The notes below the pieces were generated by a model, which saw only the letters and a program-made list of their open reading frames with translations, had not been told where the DNA came from and did no database searches. The translations under genes and the position numbers were made by a program. 64,000 nt of DNA from an uncultured Collinsella sp. (GTDB lineage: Bacteria > Actinomycetota > Coriobacteriia > Coriobacteriales > Coriobacteriaceae): positions 1 through 64,000 of the forward strand of contig CALULJ010000006.1 in assembly GCA_944321445.1 (NCBI GenBank). The letters are read 5' to 3'. This document shows, in pieces, positions 7,991 through 16,813 of the stretch (within the stretch, counting starts at the first letter, position 1; each line of letters opens with the position of its first letter).

Positions 7991-8044
7991 CGCGGGGAAT
8001 ACGCTATCGATGTCTGGCAATCCTGCAGTCGAAAGGGGAGTCAT

Positions 8045-10108
8045 ATGCCGACAGCCTATCCCACGCTTTTCAGCCCCATCAAAATTGGCAGCATCGAGGT
8101 GCCCAACCGCATCGCCATGATGCCCATGGGCGTGTTCTCGCCGCGCCTCATGAACCTCAAGACCGCGGCCTATACCGAGGACGGCGCGGATTACTACATC
8201 GAGCGCGCCAAGGGCGGCACCGGACTCATCATCTCGGGCATCGTGCCCATCATCCCCATGCCGTACCTGAACCCGGTGAACCACCCTGAGGAGTACGTCG
8301 AGCAGATGCGCTACCTCTTCGACGGCGTGCACGAGTATGGATCGAAGATGTTTATCCAGTTCACGGCCATGAACGGCCGTGCGGCGTGGTTCGAGGACGG
8401 CAAGGTGAACCCTGGCTTGCCCGCACCTTCGGAGATTCAGAACGTTTGGGATCCCACCCTTAAGAACCGGGCCATGACGGTCGAGGAGATCCATCAGTAC
8501 GTGAAGAACTTCGCAACGGCGGCCGCGCTTGTCAAGGAAGCGGGCGGCGACGGCGTCGAGATCCATGCCGTTCACGAAGGCTACCTGCTCGACCAGTTTG
8601 CCATCAGCTTCTTCAACCACCGTACCGACGAGTACGGCGGTTCGCTTGAGAATCGCCTGCGCTTCGCGAAGGAGATCGTCGAGGCCATCAAGGCCGCGTG
8701 CGGCGAGGACTTCCCCGTCTCGCTTCGCTTCAGCGTGCGCAGCTACGTGAAGGACTTCAACCGCGGCGCGCTGCCGGGCGAGGAATTCGAGGAGAAGGGC
8801 CGCGACCTCGCCGAGGCGCTCGAGGCGGCGAAGCTACTCGAGAGCTATGGCTACGACATGCTCAACTGCGACAACGGCTCGTACGACTCCTGGTATTGGC
8901 CGCACCCGCCCGTCTATATGCCCAAGGCGTGCAACCTCGAGGACGTCATGAAGGTCAAAGAGGTCGTGAACATTCCCGTGGTGTGCGCCGGTCGCTTCGA
9001 TGACCCCGATCTTGCCGAGAAGGCCATTTCGGAGGGCAAGATTGACATGATGGGCATGGGCCGCCCCCTGCTCGCCGATCCGGAGCTTGCTAACAAGTTC
9101 TGCGAGGGACGCCTCGACGATATCCGTCCCTGCATCTCCTGCCATCAGGGATGTCTGGCGCGCATCTTCCAGCACAAGGACATTAGCTGCGCGGTCAATC
9201 CAGCGTGCGGTCGCGAGAAGAGCATGGTCGTCACGCCCGCCGAGACCGCAAAGCACGTCGCCGTCGTCGGCGGCGGCCTGGGTGGCATGGAGGCCGCGCG
9301 CGTGAGCGCGCTGCGCGGCCATACGGTCGACCTGTTCGAGAAGACCGGCGAGCTGGGCGGAGTCTTCGTGTGGGCAGCCTCGCTCGACTTCAAGGAAGAT
9401 GACCGTAGGCTGCTCGCGTGGTACAAGAAGCAGATGGCGGATTTGGGTGTGAACGTGCACCTCAACTGTGAAGCCACGGCCGACACGGTTGCGGATTACG
9501 ACGAGGTCTACGTCGCCACGGGTGCCACGGAGCGCAAGCTCGACACTCCCGGTTTCGATAGCCCGAACGTCACGTATGCCATCGACACGCTTTCTGCGCA
9601 CGATGAATTCGAGGGCGATGACGTTGTGATCATCGGTGGCGGCCTAACCGGCTGCGAGATTGCCTACGACTTGGGCCGCAAGGGCAAGAAGGTCACGATC
9701 GTCGAGATGACCGAGACGATCCTGAACGCCTATGGCCTCTCCGCGGCAAACTACAACATGCTCATGGACCTGCTCGACTACTATCACGTGTGCGTCATCA
9801 AGAACGCGGTGGTGCAGAAGTACGAGAACGGCGTGGCCTACGTCGAAGAGACCGAGAAGAACTATCCCAATATCGCCAACCGCGCCAAGCGTATGTTCGC
9901 GCTGGGTCCGCAGGGCGAAAAGCATGTTCACGAGATTCCTGCCGACCACATCGTCGCCTGCGTGGGCTACATCGCCAACCAGGATCTGTACCACGAGCTT
10001 GCGGCGAAGGTCCCCGAGGACCGACTGCACCTCATCGGTGACGCGGTCCATCCCGCAAATGTTATGGAGGCAATTTGGAACGCCTTCGAATGCGCAATCG
10101 AGCGCTAG
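8045..10108 (+). CDS. Old Yellow Enzyme-type NADH:flavin oxidoreductase / 2-enoate or dienoyl-CoA reductase
   Basis: A 687-residue flavoenzyme of the BaiCD/BaiH, 2-enoate reductase and FadH type, which reduces activated carbon-carbon double bonds. The N-terminal FMN TIM barrel starts LFSPIKIGSIEVPNRIAMMPMG and has DGVEIHAVHEGYLLDQF and RTDEYGGSLENRLRF. A [4Fe-4S] site follows, CISCHQGC, with a further Cys at DISCAVNP. The C-terminal half has a dinucleotide site AVVGGGLGGMEAA for FAD and a second, VVIIGGGLTGCEIAYDLG, for NAD(P)H. The start ATG 8045 has AAAGGGGAG upstream. The substrate is unknown; bile acids, steroids, enoates or plant phenolics are all possible. It is likely controlled by the adjacent TetR protein. 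Confidence 0.85.
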   Translation: MPTAYPTLFSPIKIGSIEVPNRIAMMPMGVFSPRLMNLKTAAYTEDGADYYIERAKGGTGLIISGIVPIIPMPYLNPVNHPEEYVEQMRYLFDGVHEYGSKMFIQFTAMNGRAAWFEDGKVNPGLPAPSEIQNVWDPTLKNRAMTVEEIHQYVKNFATAAALVKEAGGDGVEIHAVHEGYLLDQFAISFFNHRTDEYGGSLENRLRFAKEIVEAIKAACGEDFPVSLRFSVRSYVKDFNRGALPGEEFEEKGRDLAEALEAAKLLESYGYDMLNCDNGSYDSWYWPHPPVYMPKACNLEDVMKVKEVVNIPVVCAGRFDDPDLAEKAISEGKIDMMGMGRPLLADPELANKFCEGRLDDIRPCISCHQGCLARIFQHKDISCAVNPACGREKSMVVTPAETAKHVAVVGGGLGGMEAARVSALRGHTVDLFEKTGELGGVFVWAASLDFKEDDRRLLAWYKKQMADLGVNVHLNCEATADTVADYDEVYVATGATERKLDTPGFDSPNVTYAIDTLSAHDEFEGDDVVIIGGGLTGCEIAYDLGRKGKKVTIVEMTETILNAYGLSAANYNMLMDLLDYYHVCVIKNAVVQKYENGVAYVEETEKNYPNIANRAKRMFALGPQGEKHVHEIPADHIVACVGYIANQDLYHELAAKVPEDRLHLIGDAVHPANVMEAIWNAFECAIER

Positions 10109-10298
10109 GCAAGAGTTTTGAGGGCGCACCACGGCGGTGTCTCTCAAGTCTTTGTTGACGATGGGCGGCCCGTCAGCTCTGATTCCCCTGTTGGTATCGG
10201 GCTTGGCGGGTCGCTTTCCGTTTGCGCAGCATGCGCGCGGTGCGTTGGGGCCTACCTGCTATGATGGGCGGGAGGTCGATTTCGCGCAGGGGGACGCT

Positions 10299-11561
10299 AT
10301 GGCAGGCAAAGCAGACAATTTCACGGCAATGCAGTCGGGCCATGCGACGGCGCGCAGTGGCATTACCCGCCGAGGCCTGCTGGCCGGTGCGCTCCTGGGC
10401 GTTTTGGGCGCCAGCGGGTGCGCGGCGGAGAACCCCACAGGTTCCTGGTCGACGGGCAGTGGGACCATTGGAGCCGATCTTGCCGTCGTGACCGACAGCG
10501 AGAAGCCGGCGCGCGTGACCGTGATGATGGTGGGCGACATGCTCGTGCACCCCGGCGTGTGGATGAGCGGCGAGCGCGACGACGGGACCCGCAACTATGA
10601 CCATCTCTTTGCGAACCTTGCCGACGATTTTTCCGGCACCGACATCGCCATGGTGAACCAAGAGACCATCCTGGGCGGCGCCGAGCACGGCCTTTCCGGG
10701 TATCCCACGTTCAACAGTCCTCAGGAGTTGGGAGATGCCGAGGTCGCGGCGGGCGTGGACGTTTCGATTTCGGCAACCAACCACGCGCTTGACCGCGGCT
10801 TTGCGGGCATTACCTGGGCGCTTGAGTACTGGCGCACGAAACATCCCGAGATTCTTGTGCCGGGCATCGCCGATACGCAGGATAAAGCCGACGAGATCCC
10901 GATGCTCGAGCGCAACGGGGTGAAGGTCGCTATCCTGAACTACACCGAGTCCACGAACGGCATTCCCATCCCCTCCGACGCGCCGTTTTGCGTGAAGACC
11001 TTGGGCGAGGCTGATTTTGCCTCCGACATGACGCGGGCACGCGAGGCCGGCGCGGAGTTCATCGTGGTTTGCCCGCACTGGGGCACGGAGTATGTGTACA
11101 AGCCCACCGAGGAGCAGATCCGCTGGGCAAGCGAGCTGGTCGAGGCCGGCGCGGATGTCATCATCGGCACGCATCCCCATGTGCTCGAGCCCGTCGAGGT
11201 ACTCGACGGGCCGGACGGTCGTCAGGTGCCCGTGTTCTGGTCGCTCGGTAACTACATTTCCTGGCAGGCGGAAAAGCCGCGCATGGTGGGTGGTATGGCG
11301 AAGGTGACGCTCGAGCGCCGCGGCGGGGAGTGCCGGGTGGTGGACTACTCGCTGACGCCGCTCGTGAGCCATCTGGCGCTGAGCCCTGCCATGAGCGTGT
11401 ATCGCTTGGCGGACTACACCGAGGAGCTCGCCGCCCAAAACGCGGTGCGCAGCATGCCCGGATGCAGCAACTTCACCGTTGCCTACTGCCGCGAACTCGT
11501 GGCCCAGATCCTCGGTGAGGGCTACGATGCGGAGGCCTGTCAGCTTGCCGTGACGCTGTAA
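10299..11561 (+). CDS. CapA-family lipoprotein (PgsA/CapA-like metallophosphatase fold)
   Basis: A 420-residue exported protein. The N-terminus has twin arginines (RR at 24-25), a hydrophobic stretch, and a lipobox ending LGASGC with the lipidated Cys at 41. This suggests Tat-linked export and outer-face anchoring. The mature part carries the CapA/PGA_cap motifs: MMVGDMLVHPGV, DIAMVNQETILGG, SATNHALDRGF, VVCPHWGTEY, GADVIIGTHPHVLEP and VFWSLGNYIS. The Asp, His and Asn residues are those of a calcineurin-like two-metal site. CapA is needed for poly-gamma-glutamate capsule release in Bacillus, but no capB/capC lies nearby, so the role here is open. The start ATG 10299 follows CAGGGGGA. Confidence 0.85.
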   Translation: MAGKADNFTAMQSGHATARSGITRRGLLAGALLGVLGASGCAAENPTGSWSTGSGTIGADLAVVTDSEKPARVTVMMVGDMLVHPGVWMSGERDDGTRNYDHLFANLADDFSGTDIAMVNQETILGGAEHGLSGYPTFNSPQELGDAEVAAGVDVSISATNHALDRGFAGITWALEYWRTKHPEILVPGIADTQDKADEIPMLERNGVKVAILNYTESTNGIPIPSDAPFCVKTLGEADFASDMTRAREAGAEFIVVCPHWGTEYVYKPTEEQIRWASELVEAGADVIIGTHPHVLEPVEVLDGPDGRQVPVFWSLGNYISWQAEKPRMVGGMAKVTLERRGGECRVVDYSLTPLVSHLALSPAMSVYRLADYTEELAAQNAVRSMPGCSNFTVAYCRELVAQILGEGYDAEACQLAVTL

Positions 11562-11588
11562 GGCGACGGCGCCCCAGTCGCGGCGCGC

Positions 11589-14045
11589 CTAGCAAAAGCG
11601 GTCGCGCCAGCTGACGACGCGCTCACGCATGCCTGCGATGTCCAAGACGCCCTCTGCAAAACCCTTGCGCACCAGCTCTGCCGGCAGCAGCTCGTCGTAC
11701 TTATCGAAGTACGGGACCTCGCCAGGATAGACGAGCTCGATGGGGTCAAAATCCTTTTCCGCCTCGTCGGCAACCACTTGGTAGAAGGTCGCCTCGTCGG
11801 CTTTCATGCGAAACTGCAGGAAGTAGGGGCGGGACGGGTCGAGTCCGCGCAGCCCCAGCTCGCCGGCGCATTTGATTTTGAGCAGGCGCTCGAGAGCCAA
11901 AAACGCGTAGCTCCCAAGCCACGGCAGCAGCGCCCAAGTGTCACCGCCCAGGTTGATGAGCGGGCGGTCGATAAGGTGGGCGTTTGCTGCCACATGGCGC
12001 GCCTGCGCAAGGCGTGCGCGCGCGTTGGTCATGAGATAGGGATAGCCGCAGCTCTCCTTCAGCGCCTGGCGCATACGTTCGAGCACGCGCGTGTTGATGT
12101 CGCCCGGGCAGTCGCCAAAATACGCGGGCACGCGCCCCTTCACCTGCGTGCAGTACACCAGGTGCCGTTTCCAGTCGACCTCCTCCACGATCCAGCAGTG
12201 GCCGGCGATGGCGATGCGCTCCCCGGCAGGAGGCGGGTTCACGATGGTACCGAGCTCGGCCGATTCCGAGCGCACGGTGAACTCTTCGTTTTCTTGGAAC
12301 ACCGCGTAGAACTTGAACGAGTTCGTGATGCGCTCGCCCGCGAGGCCCACGATGAGCCCGCCCGTCTCCGTCTGCTGGATGTGGTCGGTTTCGATAAGGT
12401 GACGCAGCAGCGTGCGCAGGTCGTCGACACTGACGCGGTGGAAGTAGGACAGCGTGAGCACGCGGCCCGCAAGCTCTGCCGGTGTGAGCTCGCCGCAGCC
12501 GGCAAGCGTCGCCATGACCTGGTGGTACAGCAGACTGTAGGGCAGGCGGTCGAGCTGCGGGGGTTCGACCCATTCCTCTTCACGGTAGAGCTGCACCAAG
12601 GCGATGCCCTGCAAAAGCTTCCACGGAATGGTCTCGGGTAGCATGGCGCGCGGTTCGGGCTGCTCTTCGCGTATGACGAAGTGCATCTCGGGAGGCAAGT
12701 CGCGCCGACCGGTCCTGCCCATGCGCTGCAGAAACGACGATACCGTGAACGGTGCGTCGATTTGAAAGGCGCGCTCCAGCCGTCCGATGTCGATGCCCAG
12801 CTCAAGCGTGGCGGTCGTTACCGTCGTTTGGGTCTGCTCCTCGTCGCGCATGATCTCTTCGGCGGTTTCGCGGTAGGCAGCCGAGAGGTTACCGTGATGG
12901 ATGAGGAAGCGGTCCGGCTCGTGGTTGGCCTCGCAGTATTGGCGAAGCATGGTGCAGACGGCTTCGGCTTCCTCGCGCGAGTTGACAAAGACCAGGCACT
13001 TGCGCCCGCGCGTGTGCTCGAAGATGTAGCCCAGGCCCGGGTCCGCATCGGCGGGTGCCGTATCCGTGGCTGCCATGAGCTCGGTTTCGGTAACCGGTGG
13101 GATGCCGACCTCGCTGTCCGTCGTGGCGCTTGCGGCAGGACCGGCGTGCGTCGTGTGCTCTCCCGTTCGGGAGGTTCGTGCGGCCGGGTCGCTCAGGGCA
13201 AGCGCCTTGTCGGCGGAGGGCCCTTGCGCTGCCTGCTCGATCAGGTCGTCAAGCGTGGGCGCGCCCGCTTCGAGTCGCTCGCAGCTGACCACTTCCGCCT
13301 GAACGGGTCCGGTCGTGTTGAGGGCGCGCTCGGTCGCCTGGGGGCCGGTGATGTAGAAGTGCTCCATAGAGAGGCGCCAGGTACGGCGCGGTTCCTCGAA
13401 GCGGGGGATGATGCAGCCGCGCCCCGTGCCTGCCGAAAGAAACGCGCCGGTGCGCTCGGGGTCGCCGATGGTCGCCGAAAGGCCGATGCGGCGCGGGTTG
13501 ACGCCCACCATGCGCGATAGGCGCTCGATGAGACAAAGGGTCTGGCCTCCACGGTCGCCGCGCAGCAGCGAGTGCACCTCGTCGATGACCACGAAGCGCA
13601 GGTCACCGAATAGCCTTCCTATGGCGGAGTGCTTGTGCAGCAGCAGCGCCTCGAGCGATTCCGGAGTGATCTGCAGAATGCCCGAAGGTTGCTTCAGGAG
13701 TTTGCGTTTGTGCGAGGCGGAGACGTCGCCATGCCAATGCCAGACGGGGATGTCTGCCTCTTCGCACAGGTCGTTCAGGCGATAGAACTGATCGTTGATG
13801 AGGGCCTTGAGCGGTCCGATGTAGAGCGCTCCCACGCTGGCGGGCGGATTTTCCCAAAACAGCGAGAGGATGGGGAAGAAGGCAGCTTCCGTCTTTCCCG
13901 AGGCGGTTTGGGCGGTGAGCAGGACGTTCTCGTCGGTATTGAAGATAGCGTCCGCTGCGGCGACTTGGATGGAGCGCAGGCTCTCCCACGAGTGGCTGTA
14001 GATGAAGTCCTGCACAAACGGTGCGTATCGGTCGAACGTGCCCAC
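11589..14045 (-). CDS. Lhr-like superfamily 2 DEAD/DEAH helicase
   Basis: An 818-residue helicase starting at GTG 14045, with GGAAGGAG seven bases upstream. Motifs in order: a Q-motif-like SLRSIQVAAADAIF, Walker A AQTASGKTE (K51), IGPLKALINDQF, LQITPESLEALLL, the DEVH box VIDEVHSLLRGDRGG, GLSATIGDPERT, LVFVNSREEAEAV, ATLELGIDIGRL and MGRTGRRDLPP. The DEVH box followed by RGxRGxQ is typical of Lhr and the BREX-associated BrxHI helicases. An Ala/Thr/Ser-rich, non-conserved insertion of about 90 residues separates the two RecA domains. The C-terminal part is of unknown type but similar proteins are widespread in Actinobacteria. A partner set (BrxD-like ATPase and TerB_N protein) is encoded about 6 kb away on the same strand. 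Confidence 0.82.
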   Translation of the reverse strand: MGTFDRYAPFVQDFIYSHSWESLRSIQVAAADAIFNTDENVLLTAQTASGKTEAAFFPILSLFWENPPASVGALYIGPLKALINDQFYRLNDLCEEADIPVWHWHGDVSASHKRKLLKQPSGILQITPESLEALLLHKHSAIGRLFGDLRFVVIDEVHSLLRGDRGGQTLCLIERLSRMVGVNPRRIGLSATIGDPERTGAFLSAGTGRGCIIPRFEEPRRTWRLSMEHFYITGPQATERALNTTGPVQAEVVSCERLEAGAPTLDDLIEQAAQGPSADKALALSDPAARTSRTGEHTTHAGPAASATTDSEVGIPPVTETELMAATDTAPADADPGLGYIFEHTRGRKCLVFVNSREEAEAVCTMLRQYCEANHEPDRFLIHHGNLSAAYRETAEEIMRDEEQTQTTVTTATLELGIDIGRLERAFQIDAPFTVSSFLQRMGRTGRRDLPPEMHFVIREEQPEPRAMLPETIPWKLLQGIALVQLYREEEWVEPPQLDRLPYSLLYHQVMATLAGCGELTPAELAGRVLTLSYFHRVSVDDLRTLLRHLIETDHIQQTETGGLIVGLAGERITNSFKFYAVFQENEEFTVRSESAELGTIVNPPPAGERIAIAGHCWIVEEVDWKRHLVYCTQVKGRVPAYFGDCPGDINTRVLERMRQALKESCGYPYLMTNARARLAQARHVAANAHLIDRPLINLGGDTWALLPWLGSYAFLALERLLKIKCAGELGLRGLDPSRPYFLQFRMKADEATFYQVVADEAEKDFDPIELVYPGEVPYFDKYDELLPAELVRKGFAEGVLDIAGMRERVVSWRDRFC

Positions 14046-14164
14046 GTGCTCTCCTTCCACAGGTGACAGAAAACTGCCGGATTGGCGTGAGAGCAGTATA
14101 GCACAGAACAAGAACAGGTGTTCGTATTTTCTGATTCAGCGTGCTTGGGTTGACGGCTGTCTTC

Positions 14165-15571
14165 CTATGCGCCTACCCGGCTACGCCCAACGGTGAGCAC
14201 GTGGGCGCCGAGAGCCTCGGCATCGCGCGGGTCGTGCGTGGACAGGACGATCGCCCGCCCGTTGGCGTGCGCTCGAATGAACGCGATGGCCCGTCGATGC
14301 GTGTCTTCATCCAGCCCGGTGAACGGCTCGTCGAGCAGCACGAGGTCACTCGGCGCGGCAAGGGCGCGCACAAGCTCGACGCGCCTGCGCTGGCCGCCGG
14401 AAAGCTCGCGGACCGGGACATCGAGCGCATCGGTCGGGAGCAACTCTGCCAGAAGCTCGCGTACGGGCGTTGCAGCACCCGAGAACATGCGCACGTTGTC
14501 GCACGCATTCAGGTCATCGATCAGGCGTGTGTCCTGGAATACCGCAGACATGCGCATGTGCTCCAGCAGGTTCAGTTCACCGGAAAGAGGAGGGATCGTA
14601 CCGCTGATTGTCGCGATGAACGTGGTTTTGCCGGCGCCCGATGGGCCTTGCAGGCACAGCGTCTCGCCGCGGTGCAGCGAAACGTCAAGACCGCGGCAGA
14701 TGACGGTTCCCGTGTGGCCAATCGCCAGGTTGTGGGCGCCAACGAGCTCGCGCGCATCTGCCGTAGACGGTGCGGTGACTGCGGCTTCGCCCCGCCGCGC
14801 TGCCCAGCGTCCCGCCGCCGGCCAGCACGCTTTGAGCGCCGCCAACACCAGATGCTCGAACGCCCAGGCGATAAGCACCACCACGATGGTCCAGGCAAAC
14901 AGGTCCGCGGTTTCGAGCAGAAGCTTCGCCTGGTAGATGCGTTCGCCAATGGAGCCATCGGGCACGCCGATGAGCTCGGCGGCAACGCCCGCCTTCCAGC
15001 TCATGGAGAGCACCGTGGCGCTTGCAGACACGAGGTAGGGGAGCACGCCGGGGACCACATGGGCAAGCAGCCGCACGCCCCAGCGCGCTCGGTAGAGCCA
15101 AAACAGCTCCTCGCGCGCGGGGTCGAGCTGATCGAGCCCCTTGAGCACGGGGAAGTAGACGCCCGGCAGCACCATGAGGAACACGGCGATGGCGCTCACG
15201 TTGCGCGAACCGAACCAGATGAGCAGCACCACGACCACGCAGGCCACCGGTGTACTCTTGATGGCTGAAAGCGCCGGGGCGATGAGAATGCGCGCCGCGC
15301 GCCACGCATGGGCGGCAACCGCGAGCGCGATGGCGAGCACGTACCCTGCGGCGGTGCCCAGGGCGATGCGCGCGAGCGAAAACCCGATGTGGACCCAGAA
15401 CTCCGGCTCAGGGATGAGGCGCACGAGGGAGCGCGCGGCATCGAGCGGGCCGGCGAGTATGAACTCGCTGTTTACGGCCATACTCGCCGCTTGCCAGGCA
15501 AGTATCCAGAACAGGATGGATGCAGCGCCGGTTGCGATGCGCCGCGTTGTGCCCGATGCGCGCTCTCCCAT
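14165..15571 (-). CDS. ABC importer with permease and ATPase fused in one chain (NitT/TauT/SsuCB type)
   Basis: A 468-residue fusion. Residues 1 to about 265 are a SsuC/TauC-like permease with several hydrophobic helices and the coupling EAA-like region (SASATVLSMSWKAGVAAEL). From about 285 an ATPase domain follows with Walker A GPSGAGKTT, signature LSGGQRRRVELVRAL, Walker B LVLLDEPFTGLD and switch histidine LSTHDPRD. The start is placed at ATG 15571 with GAAAGG upstream; a TTG at 15583 is in frame. The preceding binding-protein gene ends at 15590, so the two form a two-gene transporter operon. Family members import nitrate, sulfonates, thiamine precursors or similar; the substrate here is not readable. 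ATPases of this group are normally a separate protein. Confidence 0.85.
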   Translation of the reverse strand: MGERASGTTRRIATGAASILFWILAWQAASMAVNSEFILAGPLDAARSLVRLIPEPEFWVHIGFSLARIALGTAAGYVLAIALAVAAHAWRAARILIAPALSAIKSTPVACVVVVLLIWFGSRNVSAIAVFLMVLPGVYFPVLKGLDQLDPAREELFWLYRARWGVRLLAHVVPGVLPYLVSASATVLSMSWKAGVAAELIGVPDGSIGERIYQAKLLLETADLFAWTIVVVLIAWAFEHLVLAALKACWPAAGRWAARRGEAAVTAPSTADARELVGAHNLAIGHTGTVICRGLDVSLHRGETLCLQGPSGAGKTTFIATISGTIPPLSGELNLLEHMRMSAVFQDTRLIDDLNACDNVRMFSGAATPVRELLAELLPTDALDVPVRELSGGQRRRVELVRALAAPSDLVLLDEPFTGLDEDTHRRAIAFIRAHANGRAIVLSTHDPRDAEALGAHVLTVGRSRVGA

Positions 15572-15589
15572 GTCGCCTTTCAAGCCCGC

Positions 15590-16651
15590 TTACTCCTCGT
15601 AATAGAAATCGTCCTCGGGCACGGCGCCGCCCACCGAAGCGGGGTCGGCGCTGTACAGCACGTCGAGGTAGCCGGTGAGCGCTGCCTTCATCTCGTCACC
15701 TGTGATGCACACCAAATGGCAGTTGGGAATCGCCTTGGCGGCGACGGGTTCGGCGTCGACGATGCCCGCCTCCACGACCAGCGGCGCGGCGGCGTCGGGG
15801 TCGTCGTTCACCGTGTCGACCGATGCCGCCTGGCAGATGAGGAACTCCCCGATGGCCTGGGGGTTTTCGTCGACGAACGCGCGGCGTGCGACGGTGACGC
15901 CGGTCACGAGCTGGCTTCCCTCCTCGGCGTACTGCGCCCACACATCGGTGAGGTCGACAGGGGCGGCAAGCGCCTCGTTTTTCGTCAGCGCGGCGGTCAC
16001 GAACGGCTGGGGCAGCACGCCCACGGCGCTCGCGTCCGCGGCGAGCACGCTCACGACCTCGGCGGCCTCGCTTTTGAACTCGAGCGTGACGGAGTCGGCG
16101 ATACCGGCGGCAGACAGCAGGTAGTTCATGGTGTATTCCGGCGTGGTGCCCTTGCCGGTGAGGTAGACGGTGCGCCCCGCCAGGTCCTCGAAGCTCGCGA
16201 TGCTCGCGTCGCCGGTGACGACGGAGAGCACGCCGAGCGTGTTGATGTCCAGGCAAACGAGCTCACCCTCTAGCTTGTTGTACAGCACGGAGGCGGCGTT
16301 GGCCGGGATGAGCGCGATGTCGATGTCGCCCTTGATGACCAGCGGCAGAATCTCATCCGCGGCGGTCATGATCTGGAAGTCGTAAGCGTTGTTGAACATG
16401 TCGGGGTTCTTCGCCTGATCCATGAACTCAACGAGGCCGATGGAGGTCGGGCCCTTGAGCGACGCGACGTGCACCTCGACGCCCTCGGATGCCTCGGCGC
16501 TTCCGGCAGCGCTTCCCGCGGTAGAGCCGGCCTCCGGGGAGGTCTCGCTGCAGGCGCTCAGCGAGGCGACGGCGCCGATGGCGCCCAAGCCGGCGGCGAT
16601 GAAGGCGCGGCGACCGAGTAAGCGGGACGAAACGATGGATGAATTCTTCAT
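15590..16651 (-). CDS. ABC transporter substrate-binding lipoprotein (NMT1/TauA/SsuA-like)
   Basis: A 353-residue secreted binding protein. The signal has RR at 14-15, a hydrophobic core and lipobox SLSAC with the modified Cys at 34, then an Ala/Ser/Gly linker. The mature part fits the NMT1/THI5/SsuA periplasmic-binding fold: LKGPTSIGLVEFM, IALIPANAASVLYNKL, FEDLAGRTVYLTGKGTTPEY and AVGVLPQPFVTAA. The last is the typical non-specific contact with the ligand-donating strand. It is the first gene of a two-gene operon with the fused permease-ATPase, 18 bases upstream of that gene's start. The ligand is unknown. The 160-bp divergent region to the hydrogenase gene holds the promoters of both. Confidence 0.87.
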   Translation of the reverse strand: MKNSSIVSSRLLGRRAFIAAGLGAIGAVASLSACSETSPEAGSTAGSAAGSAEASEGVEVHVASLKGPTSIGLVEFMDQAKNPDMFNNAYDFQIMTAADEILPLVIKGDIDIALIPANAASVLYNKLEGELVCLDINTLGVLSVVTGDASIASFEDLAGRTVYLTGKGTTPEYTMNYLLSAAGIADSVTLEFKSEAAEVVSVLAADASAVGVLPQPFVTAALTKNEALAAPVDLTDVWAQYAEEGSQLVTGVTVARRAFVDENPQAIGEFLICQAASVDTVNDDPDAAAPLVVEAGIVDAEPVAAKAIPNCHLVCITGDEMKAALTGYLDVLYSADPASVGGAVPEDDFYYEE

Positions 16652-16813
16652 GGTCAGACCCTTCCTGTTTGACGAGAAAAAGGGGCGCCATTTCGGGGGT
16701 GGTGCATATTACGTGCACTAAATTGCGAAATGTCGTTCCAAAATACGGACAAATTGCCGAGTTCGATTATAAAATGTTGGAGCCTGTAGTACCTCCGAGA
16801 GGGGATTTTGAAT

